Source: Ancylobacter koreensis
GTDB lineage: Bacteria > Pseudomonadota > Alphaproteobacteria > Rhizobiales > Xanthobacteraceae
Length of the DNA: 64,000 nucleotides
Reading direction: 5' to 3'
NCBI RefSeq assembly: GCF_023016525.1
Contig: NZ_JALKCG010000001.1
Location: 1,302,001 to 1,366,000, forward strand
In this document: one piece after another, positions 1 through 8,989 of the stretch
Numbering within the stretch: position 1 is the stretch's first letter
Layout: every line of letters starts with the position of its first letter
Program-made: the position numbers and the translations under genes
Notes under the pieces: model-generated
Told to the model about the DNA's origin: nothing
Database searches by the model: none
The model's input: the letters and a program-made list of their open reading frames with translations, nothing else

Positions 1-107
1 TTGCCATTACCGCGCCGGGCGATCTGGCATCGCCAGCCTTCGTCGCCCGTGACAGCACGACGGCGGCGCCCTATCTCATCGGGGTGAAGCCCTCAGGAGA
101 TATGTCC

Positions 108-434
108 ATGGCCGACACGCCGGTCCCCGCCAATCTCGCCGTCAGCCCCGAGCAGGTGCGCGCTGCCCGCGCCGTGCTCAACTGGAGCCCGCAGGAACTC
201 GCCGAGCGGGCGCGGGTGACGCCGGACTGGCTGCACGAATTCGAGCAGGGCCGCGAGCCGGGCGTCGATGCCGACCCCGGCGAGGCCGAGCGCCTGCGCC
301 GCGCGCTGGAGGAGGCCGGCATCGACTTCCTCGACGCCGGGGAGGCGAGCAGCGGCGGCGGGCCGGGCCTGCGCCTGCGGCAGAAGGGCGGCTACATCGC
401 CCCCGAGCAGCTCAGCTCCGCCAACGACGTGTGA
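108..434 (+). CDS. Small helix-turn-helix (XRE-like) protein
   Basis: This 108-residue protein has an N-terminal helix-turn-helix region (residues about 10-60, with the pattern QVRAARAVLNWSPQELAERA) like Cro/C1 DNA-binding domains, followed by an acidic linker and a Gly-rich tail. The domain suggests a DNA-binding regulator, but its target is unknown. I chose the ATG at 108 because AGGAGA lies 7 nt upstream. The frame is open to the left window edge, so a longer protein starting before the window cannot be excluded. A palindromic repeat region follows its stop. The product class is moderately sure and the role is not. Confidence 0.6.
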   Translation: MADTPVPANLAVSPEQVRAARAVLNWSPQELAERARVTPDWLHEFEQGREPGVDADPGEAERLRRALEEAGIDFLDAGEASSGGGPGLRLRQKGGYIAPEQLSSANDV

Positions 435-662
435 GGGGGGCTCTTCCCTGTTTCCCGGACAAGCCGTGCGACGCACGGCGCCGATCCGGGACCCAGGTGG
501 AGGGATCGGCAAAGCCGCCGAGCCCCTGTGCGAGGCGTCTCGATCCGACGCACCTCGGCGTCGAAGCGCCTTCGGCGGCGTTTTCCGCTGGGTCCCGGCG
601 CCGCGCTCCGCCTCCGGCTCCGCTGGGCCGGGATACGGGCGGGGCCGCCGGGAGCCCGCCGT
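435..662. repeat. Intergenic palindromic repeat, copy A
   Basis: This stretch between two convergent genes holds no gene. It contains TTTCCCGGACAAGC (451-464) and GATCCGGGACCCAG (483-496), with CTGGGTCCCGG (588-598) as the inverted partner. The same blocks recur at about 36.4 kb and 52.5 kb, so this is one copy of a dispersed intergenic palindromic family. Confidence 0.6.
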
Positions 663-1736
663 TCAGGGCGTGATCGCCACCTTCAGCACGCCGTCGCGCT
701 GGTGCGAGAACAGGTCGTAGGCGGCCTCGATGTCGTCCAGCCTGAAGCGGTGGGTGACCAGCGGCTTGAGGTCGACGCGGCCGGAGGCGATGACGTCGAT
801 CAGCCGGCGCATGCGCTCCTTGCCGCCGGGGCACAGCGTGGTGACGATCTTGTTGTCGCCCAGCCCCGCCGAGAAGGCGCCGAGCGGGATGGTCAGGTCG
901 CTCGAATAGACGCCGAGCGAGGACAGCGTGCCGCCCGGCCGCAGCACGCGCAGCGCCGATTCGAAGGTGTTCTGCGTGCCCAGCGCTTCGATGGAGACGT
1001 CGACGCCGCGCCCGTCGGTCAGCGCCATGATCTGCCCGACCACGTCGCCCTGCCTGAAGTCCACCACGTCGCTGCAGCCGAGCTGGCGGGCGATGGCGAG
1101 GCGCTCGGGCACCGTGTCGACGCCGATGATGCGGGTGGCGCCCTTGAGCTTCGCGCCGGCCACCGCGCACAGGCCGATGGGGCCGAGCGCGAACACCGCC
1201 ACCGTGTCGCCGATCTGCACCGCGCCGCTCTCGGCGCCGGAGAAGCCGGTCGACATGATGTCCGGGCACATCAGAACTTCTTCGTCCGACAGTTCGTCCG
1301 GCACCGGGGCGAGATTGGCGAGGGCGTCGGGCACCCGCACATATTCGGCCTGCGTGCCGTCGATGGTGTTGCCGAACTTCCAGCCGCCCATCGGCCTGAA
1401 GCCGTGCTTCATGCCCGGTCCGTCCTGCGAGCCGCAGCCGCACAGGCAGGCATAGGAGGTGCCGCTCGGGGTGATGGCGCCGGCGATGACGCGCTGGCCT
1501 TCCGTGTAGCCCGTCACCTGCGCGCCGAGCTTCTCGATGATGCCGACCGGCTCGTGGCCGATGGTCAGCCCCTTTTCCACCGGGTACTCGCCCTTGAGGA
1601 TATGGACGTCGGTACCGCAGATCGTCGTGGTGGTGATGCGGATCAGCGCGTCGAGCGGCCCGATCTCGGGAACCGGCTTCTCGTCGAGCACGATGCGGCC
1701 GGGCTCAACGAAGATGGCCGCTTTCATCTTGGGCAT
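663..1736 (-). CDS. Zinc-dependent alcohol dehydrogenase (MDR family)
   Basis: This 357-residue medium-chain dehydrogenase/reductase probably oxidises a secondary alcohol or polyol, or reduces the ketone, with NAD(P). The N-terminal GroES-like domain carries ICGTDVH and GHEPVG, which supply the catalytic zinc ligands. A Rossmann nucleotide-binding segment (VAVFALGPIGLCAVAGAKL) lies around residues 178-196. The pattern resembles the clostridial/Thermoanaerobacter isopropanol dehydrogenase group. A GCAGGAGAG site precedes the start codon, and a second in-frame ATG lies nine bases further in. It is a single gene convergent with the upstream small HTH gene. Substrate identity is not readable from sequence. 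Confidence 0.85.
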   Translation of the reverse strand: MPKMKAAIFVEPGRIVLDEKPVPEIGPLDALIRITTTTICGTDVHILKGEYPVEKGLTIGHEPVGIIEKLGAQVTGYTEGQRVIAGAITPSGTSYACLCGCGSQDGPGMKHGFRPMGGWKFGNTIDGTQAEYVRVPDALANLAPVPDELSDEEVLMCPDIMSTGFSGAESGAVQIGDTVAVFALGPIGLCAVAGAKLKGATRIIGVDTVPERLAIARQLGCSDVVDFRQGDVVGQIMALTDGRGVDVSIEALGTQNTFESALRVLRPGGTLSSLGVYSSDLTIPLGAFSAGLGDNKIVTTLCPGGKERMRRLIDVIASGRVDLKPLVTHRFRLDDIEAAYDLFSHQRDGVLKVAITP

Positions 1737-1838
1737 GGAAACTCTCCTGCAGTGGATGCGGCAGGAGAATGCGCGCCCGTGGCCCGGTCGCCATGACCGG
1801 GGTCAAAAGCCGGCCAATGGAGTCGAGGCGAAGGCGGG

Positions 1839-2546
1839 CTAGAACGCGATGCCGCGCTCGGCCATCAGCCGCACCACGGCGGCGCGCAGCTCCGCAATGC
1901 CCTCGCCCTCGCGGCTGGAGGTCGGGAAGACGAGAGGGAAGGCGGCCGGGCGGCGGGCGAGAGCGGCCTGCGTGGCGTCGATGCGCGCGGCGAGCTCGCC
2001 CTTCTTGAGCTGGTCGGCCTTGGTCAGCACCACGGCATAGGAGACCGCCGCCTTGTCGAGCCCGTCCAGCACCTCGGTGTCGATGGGCTTCAGCCCGTGG
2101 CGGGAATCGATGAGCACGAAGACGCGCGCCAGATTGGCCCGCCCGCGCAGATAGGCGTGGATGGTCGCCGTCCAGGCGTCCACCTTGTCCTTGGGTGCCT
2201 TGGCGAAGCCGTAGCCCGGCATGTCGACCAGCGTGAGGTCGGGGCCGAGGCCGAAGAAGATCAGCTCCTGCGTACGCCCCGGCGTCACCGAGGTGCGCGC
2301 CAGCGCCTTGCGGCCGGTCAGCGCGTTGACGAGGCTGGACTTGCCAACATTGGAGCGGCCGGCCAGCGCGATCTCGATGCCGCGCATCGGCGGCAGGGTG
2401 GGAATCGTCGGGGCCGCCGAGAGGAAGTTCCACTCGCCGGCGAACAGCCGCCGCCCGGCCTCGATCTCGTCGGGGGTGAAGGCGGACGCGGCGGCGGGCA
2501 TCTGCGCCGCTGCCGCGTCCTCGTTCTCGTGTCCGTGCTCGCCCAC
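1839..2546 (-). CDS. engB: Ribosome biogenesis GTPase EngB (YihA/YsxC)
   Basis: EngB is a small TRAFAC GTPase needed for assembly of the large ribosomal subunit. The protein (235 residues) has the G1 loop GRSNVGKSS, the G3 motif DMPGYG and the G4 motif TKAD in the expected order, and an N-terminal extension of about 50 residues typical of alphaproteobacteria. It starts at a GTG four bases after the yidC stop, so the two are almost certainly co-transcribed and probably translationally coupled. It is the last gene of the rpmH-rnpA-yidC-engB run on the minus strand. Confidence 0.95.
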   Translation of the reverse strand: MGEHGHENEDAAAAQMPAAASAFTPDEIEAGRRLFAGEWNFLSAAPTIPTLPPMRGIEIALAGRSNVGKSSLVNALTGRKALARTSVTPGRTQELIFFGLGPDLTLVDMPGYGFAKAPKDKVDAWTATIHAYLRGRANLARVFVLIDSRHGLKPIDTEVLDGLDKAAVSYAVVLTKADQLKKGELAARIDATQAALARRPAAFPLVFPTSSREGEGIAELRAAVVRLMAERGIAF

Positions 2547-2550
2547 CGCG

Positions 2551-4362
2551 TCAGCCGGCCTTCGGCTTCTTCTTGCGGACGAAGACGCTCCTCACATTGT
2601 CCCACAATTCGATCTTCACGCCGTTCTTGCGCATGATGATCGACTGCTGGATCACCGAGAGCGTGTTGTTCCACGCCCAGTAGATGACGAGGCCCGAGGC
2701 GAACGAGGCCAGCATGAAGGTGAAGACCAGCGGCATCCAGTCGAAGATCATCTTCTGCGTCGGGTCCGGCGGGGCCGGGTTGAGCTTCATCTGCGCCCAC
2801 ATGGTGCAGCCCATGATGATCGGCCACACGCCGAGCAGCAGGAAGTGGCCGATCACCGGCACCTGGCCGGGATCCCACGGAATGAGGCCGAAGAGGTTGA
2901 AGATGGTCGTCGGGTCGGGCGCCGAGAGATCGCGGATCCAGCCGAAGAACGGCGCATGCCGCATCTCGATGGTGACGAACAGCACCTTGTAAAGCGCGAA
3001 GAAGACGGGGATCTGGATCAGGATCGGAAGGCAGCCCGCGACCGGGTTGATCTTCTCCTTCTTGTAGATCTCCATCATCGCCTGCTGGAGCTTCACGCGG
3101 TCGTCGCCGTAGCGCTCGCGCAGCGACTGGATCTCCGGCTGCACCGCCTTCATCTTCGCCATGGAGGCGTAGCTCTTGTTGGCGAGCGGGAAGAAGATCG
3201 CCTTGAGCATCACCGTGACGACGAGGATGGCGACGCCGAAATTGCCGACGAAGCGGTAGATCCAGTCGATCACCAGGAACAGCGGCTTGGTGATGAAATA
3301 GAACCAGCCCCAGTCGATCAGCCGGTCGAAGCGGTCGATATTGTACTGCTGCTGGTAGCCGTCGACGAGCTGGACCACCTTGGCGCCGGCGAACAGGCGT
3401 CCGTCGGTGGAGGCCTTGGCGCCCGGCGCCACGCTCACCGCGTCACCGAGGAAGTCGGTCTGGTAGGTCAGGTCGTTGCCGTTCTGCGCGGCGGAGAAGC
3501 GCGCCTGCACCTTCTCGGCCGCGCCGGGGATGACGGTGGCGGCCCAGTACTTGTCGGTGATGCCGAGCCAGCCGCCGACCGAGGGGAAGGTCTCCGACTT
3601 GCGGTCGGCGATGTCCTTGTACTTGATCTCGTGCAGCCCGCCTTCCGAGGTCACGCCGATCAGGCCCTCGTGCAGGATGTAGTAGCCGAGCGTGTGCGGC
3701 GTGCCGTGGCGCGAGACCAGCGCATAGGGATGCAGCGCCACCGGGTCGGCGGTGGTGTTCTCCACCTCGTCCACCACGTGGAACATATAGTTCGGGTCGA
3801 TGGTGACGGTGCGGCGGAAGACGAGGCCCGCGCCATTGTCCCAGCTCAGCACCAGCGGGGTGTCGGGCGTCAGCTTGGCGCCTTCCGGGGCGGTCCACAG
3901 CGTGTCGGTGCCCGGCACGGCGACGGTGGCGCCGGCGCCCGGCACCCAGCCGAACTCGGCATAGAACGGAGAGGGGCCGCCCGAGGGGGAGAGCAGCACG
4001 ATGATCGGGCTGCTCTTGTCGACGGTCTCGTGATAGCCCTTCAGCGACAGGTCGTCGATGCGCCCGCCCTTGAGCGCGATGGAGCCGATGACGCTCGGCG
4101 TCTCGATGGCGACGCGCGGCGAGCGGGCGAGCGCCTCGGCGCGGCTGAGCGCCTTGGGCGCGGCCGTTGCCGGAGCGGGCGCCGTCGTGCCGGGGGCGGG
4201 GGCCTCGGTGCCGGCGGCGGGCGCGCCGGTCTGCGTCTGCTGCGCGGCCTGCTGCTGGTGCTGCGGGGCGCCGCCGAAACTGCCGGAGAAGTACTGCCAG
4301 GCGATGAGCACCGCCATCGACAGCACGATGGCGAGGATCATGTTGCGGTTTTCACTGGTCAT
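2551..4362 (-). CDS. yidC: Membrane protein insertase YidC
   Basis: YidC inserts and folds inner-membrane proteins, alone or with SecYEG. The 603-residue product starts with a membrane segment (residues about 8-25), followed by a Gln/Pro/Ala-rich linker, the large periplasmic beta-sandwich domain, and the conserved C-terminal core with five membrane helices and a basic tail (VFVRKKKPK). The start at 4362 removes a non-conserved 14-residue extension and gives the usual MTSENRN-type N-terminus. Its first 11 bases overlap the end of rnpA. The yidD gene often found between rnpA and yidC is absent here. Confidence 0.97.
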   Translation of the reverse strand: MTSENRNMILAIVLSMAVLIAWQYFSGSFGGAPQHQQQAAQQTQTGAPAAGTEAPAPGTTAPAPATAAPKALSRAEALARSPRVAIETPSVIGSIALKGGRIDDLSLKGYHETVDKSSPIIVLLSPSGGPSPFYAEFGWVPGAGATVAVPGTDTLWTAPEGAKLTPDTPLVLSWDNGAGLVFRRTVTIDPNYMFHVVDEVENTTADPVALHPYALVSRHGTPHTLGYYILHEGLIGVTSEGGLHEIKYKDIADRKSETFPSVGGWLGITDKYWAATVIPGAAEKVQARFSAAQNGNDLTYQTDFLGDAVSVAPGAKASTDGRLFAGAKVVQLVDGYQQQYNIDRFDRLIDWGWFYFITKPLFLVIDWIYRFVGNFGVAILVVTVMLKAIFFPLANKSYASMAKMKAVQPEIQSLRERYGDDRVKLQQAMMEIYKKEKINPVAGCLPILIQIPVFFALYKVLFVTIEMRHAPFFGWIRDLSAPDPTTIFNLFGLIPWDPGQVPVIGHFLLLGVWPIIMGCTMWAQMKLNPAPPDPTQKMIFDWMPLVFTFMLASFASGLVIYWAWNNTLSVIQQSIIMRKNGVKIELWDNVRSVFVRKKKPKAG

Positions 4363-4759
4363 GCAGCGTTTCTCCGTCGGCGCGTGCCGAATCCCGCGCG
4401 GCATGGTCGCGTGCGGGCTTGGGCGTACGCCGGCTCCCTGAATGGAGGCGGGCTATGCCCCGTTCGATGTCTTTGACAAGGTCGGTGAAGGGCGTGCCGA
4501 GCGCGGCGCGCCGGGCGACGATCACATAGTCGAAACCGTCCTTGCCCGCGCGCGGCAGGGCGTCGCGGACGGCTGCGCGCAGCCGGCGGCGGATGCGGTT
4601 TCGCACCACGGCGTTGCCGTGCTTCTTGGTGACGGTGAGGCCGATGCGGGGAGCGGTGTCGTCCGCGCGGTCGCGGCCCTGCATGAGCAGCGGGCCGGAA
4701 TTGGCGCGCAGCCCGGAGGCTGCGGCCAGGAAGTCCTTGCGCTTGACGATCCGGTGCAT
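4352..4759 (-). CDS. rnpA: Ribonuclease P protein component
   Basis: RnpA is the protein cofactor of RNase P, which removes the 5' leader of tRNA precursors. The 135-residue protein begins [10 protein letters not shown] and contains the family signature RNRIRRRLR in the RNA-binding helix, plus [16 protein letters not shown] before it. An in-frame upstream extension exists but lacks similarity to RnpA, so ATG 4759 is preferred. It lies between rpmH and yidC, the classical order, and its 3' end overlaps yidC by 11 bases. The tail after residue 110 is basic and poorly conserved. Confidence 0.93.
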   Translation of the reverse strand: MHRIVKRKDFLAAASGLRANSGPLLMQGRDRADDTAPRIGLTVTKKHGNAVVRNRIRRRLRAAVRDALPRAGKDGFDYVIVARRAALGTPFTDLVKDIERGIARLHSGSRRTPKPARDHAARDSARADGETLHDQ

Positions 4760-4824
4760 GGCGGGGCGCCGATCCTCAGGCAGCAGGGCGGCGTGCCCCA
4801 GCCATGTGGGGCCGAAAGGCGGGA

Positions 4825-4959
4825 TCAGGCCGACAGACGCTTGCGGCCATGAGCCCGGCGGGCATTGATGATCTTGCGGCCGTTGCGGGTCGCCATGCGC
4901 GCACGGAAGCCGTGCCGGCGGGCGCGCACGAGCTTGCTCGGTTGATAAGTGCGCTTCAC
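4825..4959 (-). CDS. rpmH: 50S ribosomal protein L34
   Basis: L34 is a 44-residue, highly basic protein of the large ribosomal subunit. The sequence KRTYQPSKL at the N-terminus, followed by [11 protein letters not shown] and a KR-rich C-terminus, is diagnostic. It starts at a GTG at 4959, with GGAGAAATTCC directly upstream as ribosome binding site. A longer open frame continues upstream but adds nothing conserved. It heads the rpmH-rnpA-yidC-engB gene run, so the promoter for that run should lie in the 4960-5441 divergent region. Confidence 0.96.
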   Translation of the reverse strand: MKRTYQPSKLVRARRHGFRARMATRNGRKIINARRAHGRKRLSA

Positions 4960-5441
4960 GGGAATTTCTCCGCTCGTTTCGATAAGCTGCCCGGCCGGAA
5001 TGCTCCCCGCTTCCGGCAGACCGCGAAACCAGTCGCGGCGACAAGCGCGCATGCAGGGGGCAACCCGACCGCGAGGGCAGCCGTGGTTGGAGCCGGCTTA
5101 TAGGGGGCGCCCCGGACCAAGTCAACGTGTCCGCGGCAAGTTGTGCGCAGCTTGCCGTCCGCCGTGCCGCCGGCTGGACACAGGCCAACCACGGCTCGGG
5201 CGCGTGGCACGGGCGCGCGGAGCCGACGGGAACGGGCTCGCGCTTTTGCAAGGCTCCCGCAAGCCGATGGCGATCACACTCTGGCGATCACGGGCCGGCG
5301 CCATACATGAAGAGCTGGGGCACATCCGTCCGGGTCGCGCCTGCGTAGGAGTGACGTAGCGTCGTCTCCCTGCCGCATTCATTGGCTCGGATAGGACTTC
5401 CGCCGGTGGCGCGCGCTGCCCGCCGGCAGGGCAGGGGTTGG
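4960..5441. promoter_or_regulatory. Divergent intergenic region rpmH / histidine kinase
   Basis: About 480 bases separate rpmH (minus) and the histidine kinase gene (plus). I see no convincing gene here. A 10-base direct repeat, TGGCGATCAC, occurs at 5268-5277 and 5282-5291, 14 bases apart. No cluster of DnaA boxes (TTATNCACA) is visible, so there is no support for oriC beside rpmH. Promoters for both flanking units must lie here, but none matches a consensus well. Confidence 0.35.
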
Positions 5442-7052
5442 ATGAAGCAGGACAACGAAACCGGAGTGCGCGCCGTCGCCCTGTCCGCCGTCACGGCGGA
5501 CGGCGAGGTCGTGCGTCCCGAGGTCGTGCGCCCGGAGGCGGCGGTGCCGGCGCCGGAGCGCGCGCCCGCCCGCATGGCCGGCGGCCCGCCGGCCGGCCGC
5601 AAGCTGCGCCATCTCGGCCTGTCCGGCAAGCTGCTGGTGTTCACCCTCGCCTTCGTGCTGCTGGCGGAGGTGCTGATCCTCGTGCCGGCGGTCGCCGCCT
5701 TCCGGCTCAACTGGCTGTCCGACCGGCTGGCCGCCGCGCGCACCGCCGCGCTGGTGCTGGACGCCGCGCCGGACGGGATGATTCCCCCCCAGCTCACGCA
5801 GGAGCTTCTGCGCAGCGTCGGCGCCATCACGGTCGCCCTCAAGCGCGACGACACGCGCCGCCTGCTCGCCTCCTCCGACATGCCGCCGGAGGTCGACCAC
5901 CACGCCGACGTGCGCGATGTCGGCCCGTGGCAGGCGGTGACGGAGGCGGCCGACACGCTGCTCGCGCGCGATGGGCGCATCATCCGCGCCGTCGGCACGC
6001 CCCCGCGCGGCGACGGCTTCGTCGAGATCGTGTTCAACGAGACGCCGCTGCGCAAGGCGATGCTGCGCTTCACCGGCAACCTGCTGCTGGTCTCGGCGGT
6101 GATCGCCGCGCTGACCGGCGCGCTGGTCTATCTCGGCCTCGCCTGGATGTTCGTGCGCCCGATGCGCCGCCTCACCCAACGCATGATCGCCTTCCGCGAC
6201 AACCCCGCCCTGCCGGTGCCCGACATGGAGCGCGGCACGCGCCTCGACGAGATCGGCCAGGCGGAGCGCGAACTCACCGACATGCAGCGGCAGATCGCCG
6301 AGACGCTGCAGCAGAAGAGCCATCTCGCCGCGCTCGGCCTCGCCGTGTCGAAGATCAACCACGATCTGCGCAACCTGCTGGCCTCGGTGCAGCTCATCTC
6401 CGACCGCCTCGCCGATATCCAGGACCCGGCGGTGCAGCGCTTCGCGCCCAAGCTGGAGGCGGCGCTCGACCGCGCCATCGCCTATTGCCAGCATACGCTC
6501 GCCTATGGCCGCGCGCAGGAGCCCCCGCCCGAGCGGCGCATGGTGGCGCTCGCCCCGATGGTCGCCGAGGTGCGCGACACTCTGGGCCTCGGCGCGAGCG
6601 AGGACGGCGCGGGCATCGGTTTCGTCGAATCGATCGACCGGGGGCTGGAGGTCGACGCCGACCCCGACCAACTCTTCCGCGTGCTTCTGAACCTGTGCCG
6701 CAACGCGGTGGAGGCTCTTTCCGCCCGCGCGCCCAACGATCTCTCCCGCGACCAGATACGCATCACGGGGCGGCGCGAGGGCGCCATCGTCGTCATCGAG
6801 GTCGCCGATACCGGCCCCGGCGTGCCCGAGCGCGCCCGCGCCCATCTGTTCGAGGCCTTCCAGGGCTCGGCGCGGCGCGGCGGCACCGGGCTCGGCCTCG
6901 CCATTGCCGCCGAGCTGATGCAGGCGCATGGCGGCGACATCCAGCTCGTGCCCGGCACTATCGGCGCCACCTTCCAGCTGCGCGTGCCCGACCGGCCGGT
7001 CGACCTCGACGCCCATCGCGACGCCCAGCGGGCGCTGCGCTCGCATGGCTGA
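5442..7052 (+). CDS. Membrane sensor histidine kinase
   Basis: This 536-residue sensor kinase probably autophosphorylates on a histidine and passes phosphate to an unlinked response regulator. After a charged Pro/Ala-rich N-terminal tail with a small tandem repeat (VVRPE twice) come membrane helix 1 (about 64-87), a periplasmic domain of about 120 residues, membrane helix 2 (about 211-238), a HAMP-like linker, an atypical H-box with His307 in NHDLRN, and an HATPase domain with the N-box Asn421, DTGPG (456-460) and GGTGLGLA (480-487). No response regulator gene is adjacent. The stop codon lies inside the start of the next gene, so the two products are expressed together. Its signal is unknown. 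Confidence 0.85.
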   Translation: MKQDNETGVRAVALSAVTADGEVVRPEVVRPEAAVPAPERAPARMAGGPPAGRKLRHLGLSGKLLVFTLAFVLLAEVLILVPAVAAFRLNWLSDRLAAARTAALVLDAAPDGMIPPQLTQELLRSVGAITVALKRDDTRRLLASSDMPPEVDHHADVRDVGPWQAVTEAADTLLARDGRIIRAVGTPPRGDGFVEIVFNETPLRKAMLRFTGNLLLVSAVIAALTGALVYLGLAWMFVRPMRRLTQRMIAFRDNPALPVPDMERGTRLDEIGQAERELTDMQRQIAETLQQKSHLAALGLAVSKINHDLRNLLASVQLISDRLADIQDPAVQRFAPKLEAALDRAIAYCQHTLAYGRAQEPPPERRMVALAPMVAEVRDTLGLGASEDGAGIGFVESIDRGLEVDADPDQLFRVLLNLCRNAVEALSARAPNDLSRDQIRITGRREGAIVVIEVADTGPGVPERARAHLFEAFQGSARRGGTGLGLAIAAELMQAHGGDIQLVPGTIGATFQLRVPDRPVDLDAHRDAQRALRSHG

Positions 7053-8316
7053 GCGCGCGCGCCGGCGCCGGCGCATGCTCCTCTCCCTCGCGCTCGGCGC
7101 CCCCCTTCTCTTCGCCGCCCTGCCGGCCACCGCCGCCGAGGTGAGCGTCTCCGGCCGCGACATCCTTGTCGACGGCCGGCCCTTCGCGGTGCGCGGCGTG
7201 GCCGGCGACGGCCCGCTGGCGCCGCTGCCGGGCCTCGGCGCCACCACGGTGCGCTCCTATGGCGAGGATCCCGGCCCGCTGCTCGACGCGGCGGACAAGC
7301 TCGGCCTCAAGGTCATCGCCGGCCTGTGGGTCGGCCAGCCCCGGCAGGGCGCGGACTATGCCGACCCCGCCTTCCGCGCCCGTCAGCTCGCCGAACTCGA
7401 AGCCCTCGTCACCCGCTACAGGGACCATCCCGCGCTGCTGATGTGGGGCATCGGCAACGAGGTGGAGGTCGACCTCGCCGACGATTCGGCCGTCTGGCCG
7501 GAGATCGAGACGGTGGCCGCGATGGTGCGCCGGGTCGATCCCGTCCATCCCACGCTCGCCGTGCTGGCCGAAACCGGCACCGACAAGGTGGCAAAGCTCA
7601 TGGCGCAGGCGCCGAGCATCCAGGCGCTCGGCCTCAATTCCTACGGCGACGCGCTTTATTCCGCCCCGTCCCGCGCCCGCGAGCAGGGGTGGCGGGGGCC
7701 GATTGTCATCACGGAGCTCGGCGCTCTCGGCCAGTGGCAGGCGGCGCGCGCGCCCTGGGGCGCGCCCTTCGAGCCGTCCTCGACGCAGAAGGCGATCCAG
7801 CTGCGCCGCTATCTCAAGGCGCTGGAAGACGCGCAGGCCGGCGCCATCGTCTTCCTCTGGGGCCAGAAGCAGGAGGTGACGCCGAGCTGGCACAGCCTGC
7901 TGCTGGCCGACGGCAGCAGGCTGGAGGCGGCCGAAGCCATGGCGGAAGCGTGGGGCGGCGCGCTGCCCAGCGGCAACCACGCCCCGCGAATCGTCTCCCT
8001 GCGCGTCGCCGGCGAGCCGAGCGCGCCCTTCGCGAGTTGGGCGGCGGACGAGGAGGGCGCTTTCACCCTCGACGCGGTGGAGCCTGATGGCGAGCTCATG
8101 GAGGTGCGCTGGTTCGTGATGGCCGAGAGCGCGGCGCGCTCGGTGGGCGGTGATCCGGAGGCGGTGCCGGCGTCATTTCCCGATGCCGTGCGCCAGTCCG
8201 GGCCGACGGGCGCGCGCGTGTCCGGCCTGCCGCCGGGGCGCTACCGCATCTTCGTCGAGCTGCGCGACGGGCGCGGCGCCGCAGCCACCGCCAACATGCC
8301 CTTCGAGGTGCGCTAG
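7045..8316 (+). CDS. Secreted glycoside hydrolase (GH2 TIM-barrel-like)
   Basis: The 423-residue product has an Arg-rich N-terminus and a hydrophobic stretch ending in ATAA, a likely Sec signal peptide. It is followed by a TIM-barrel resembling family 2 glycoside hydrolases. GIGNEVE supplies the likely acid/base glutamate and ITELGALG the likely nucleophile. The C-terminal 110 residues look like a beta-sandwich module. Its ATG overlaps the kinase stop by eight bases, giving strong translational coupling. An extracytoplasmic beta-glycan hydrolase or glycan-binding protein is likely, but the substrate is not known. The pairing with a histidine kinase suggests a shared envelope or polysaccharide role (inference). 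Confidence 0.75.
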   Translation: MAERARRRRRMLLSLALGAPLLFAALPATAAEVSVSGRDILVDGRPFAVRGVAGDGPLAPLPGLGATTVRSYGEDPGPLLDAADKLGLKVIAGLWVGQPRQGADYADPAFRARQLAELEALVTRYRDHPALLMWGIGNEVEVDLADDSAVWPEIETVAAMVRRVDPVHPTLAVLAETGTDKVAKLMAQAPSIQALGLNSYGDALYSAPSRAREQGWRGPIVITELGALGQWQAARAPWGAPFEPSSTQKAIQLRRYLKALEDAQAGAIVFLWGQKQEVTPSWHSLLLADGSRLEAAEAMAEAWGGALPSGNHAPRIVSLRVAGEPSAPFASWAADEEGAFTLDAVEPDGELMEVRWFVMAESAARSVGGDPEAVPASFPDAVRQSGPTGARVSGLPPGRYRIFVELRDGRGAAATANMPFEVR

Positions 8317-8472
8317 GCCCGTCGTGCCGGCAAGACAATGGGCGATAGCCTGTGGAAAGCTCGCGCCGTCACCGCGACGTCTTGCAATATGCGCGGAAAC
8401 GGGGTAGCTCACGGGCCCTCACGGCAGCCAAGCCTGCCGCGAACAAGGCCTTTCCCGCTACGGAAAGGCCGG

Positions 8473-8549
8473 GCGCCCGTAGCTCAGCTGGATAGAGCAC
8501 CAGACTACGAATCTGGGGGTCAGGAGTTCGAATCTCTTCGGGCGCGCCA
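8473..8549 (+). tRNA. tRNA-Arg (anticodon ACG)
   Basis: This is a complete 77-nt cloverleaf including an encoded CCA. The acceptor stem is GCGCCCG paired with CGGGCGC. The D-arm GCTCAGCTGGATAGAGC, the anticodon stem CCAGA/TCTGG with loop CTACGAA, and a T-arm containing GTTCGAATC are all present. The anticodon ACG reads CGN arginine codons, with A34 usually edited to inosine. The region immediately downstream is accessory and decayed, as expected next to a tRNA used as an integration site. Confidence 0.97.
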
Positions 8550-8597
8550 TATTCAGTTTATCGCCCCACGTCCGTGCCGGGCTTGGTCACAGATTGG

Positions 8598-8735
8598 TCA
8601 AGCGGCGACCAATGCCGGGTTGCGAGCGCGAAACGCGTTGGTCCTCATGCCTGCTGTCCGGTAACGGAAGGCGCGCGCGAAAGGGGCTGGCGATGAATGG
8701 CCGAGTATCGCCGATATTTCGGTGAACGAGACAGC
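8598..8735 (-). pseudogene. AraC-family regulator, C-terminal fragment
   Basis: The minus strand encodes about 45 residues that match the second helix-turn-helix of AraC regulators: SFTEISAILGHSSPAPFARAF followed by a degenerate RTAGM and NAFR near the end. No N-terminal part or start codon belongs to it, and the upstream sequence changes to unrelated material. It is a truncated remnant, probably cut by the neighbouring insertion sequence. Confidence 0.6.
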
Positions 8736-8813
8736 CAATTCCTCAGCCCGCGCTTCATCCGGGTACTGCAGGACGCAGACGGGCGGAGCCATGGATCGCT
8801 CAGCCGTTCGATG

Positions 8814-8962
8814 GACTTCATCGAACGGCTCTGGCGGTCACTGAAATGCGAGTGCATCCATCTCAATGCCTTCGAGACCCGTTCCGAGGTGGGATGGCAG
8901 GTCGCTCAAACTACTTTCGCATGAGGCTCCACTCGGCGTTCGGCGGCAGAACGGTCCCCCAT
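8814..8962 (+). pseudogene. IS3-type transposase remnant (OrfB C-terminus)
   Basis: In one frame 8817-8896 encodes FIERLWRSLK followed by HLNAFETRSEV, a hallmark of the integrase (rve) domain end of IS3-family OrfB transposases. After a frameshift and small loss, 8897-8962 in another frame encodes LHSAFGGRT, matching the family's usual RPHSALGG end. The N-terminal catalytic part is missing and no terminal inverted repeats can be recognised. It is a dead fragment marking an old transposition near the tRNA. Confidence 0.7.
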
Positions 8963-8989
8963 ATCGGAAAACACCGCGGACATAGCGCT

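Noticed and set aside
2221-4476. A 751-codon plus-strand open frame antisense to yidC
   Set aside because: The minus strand encodes unmistakable YidC; the plus frame is a GC-rich shadow.
4960-5441. Possible replication origin next to rpmH
   Set aside because: No cluster of DnaA boxes, no AT-rich unwinding element and no dnaA gene nearby.
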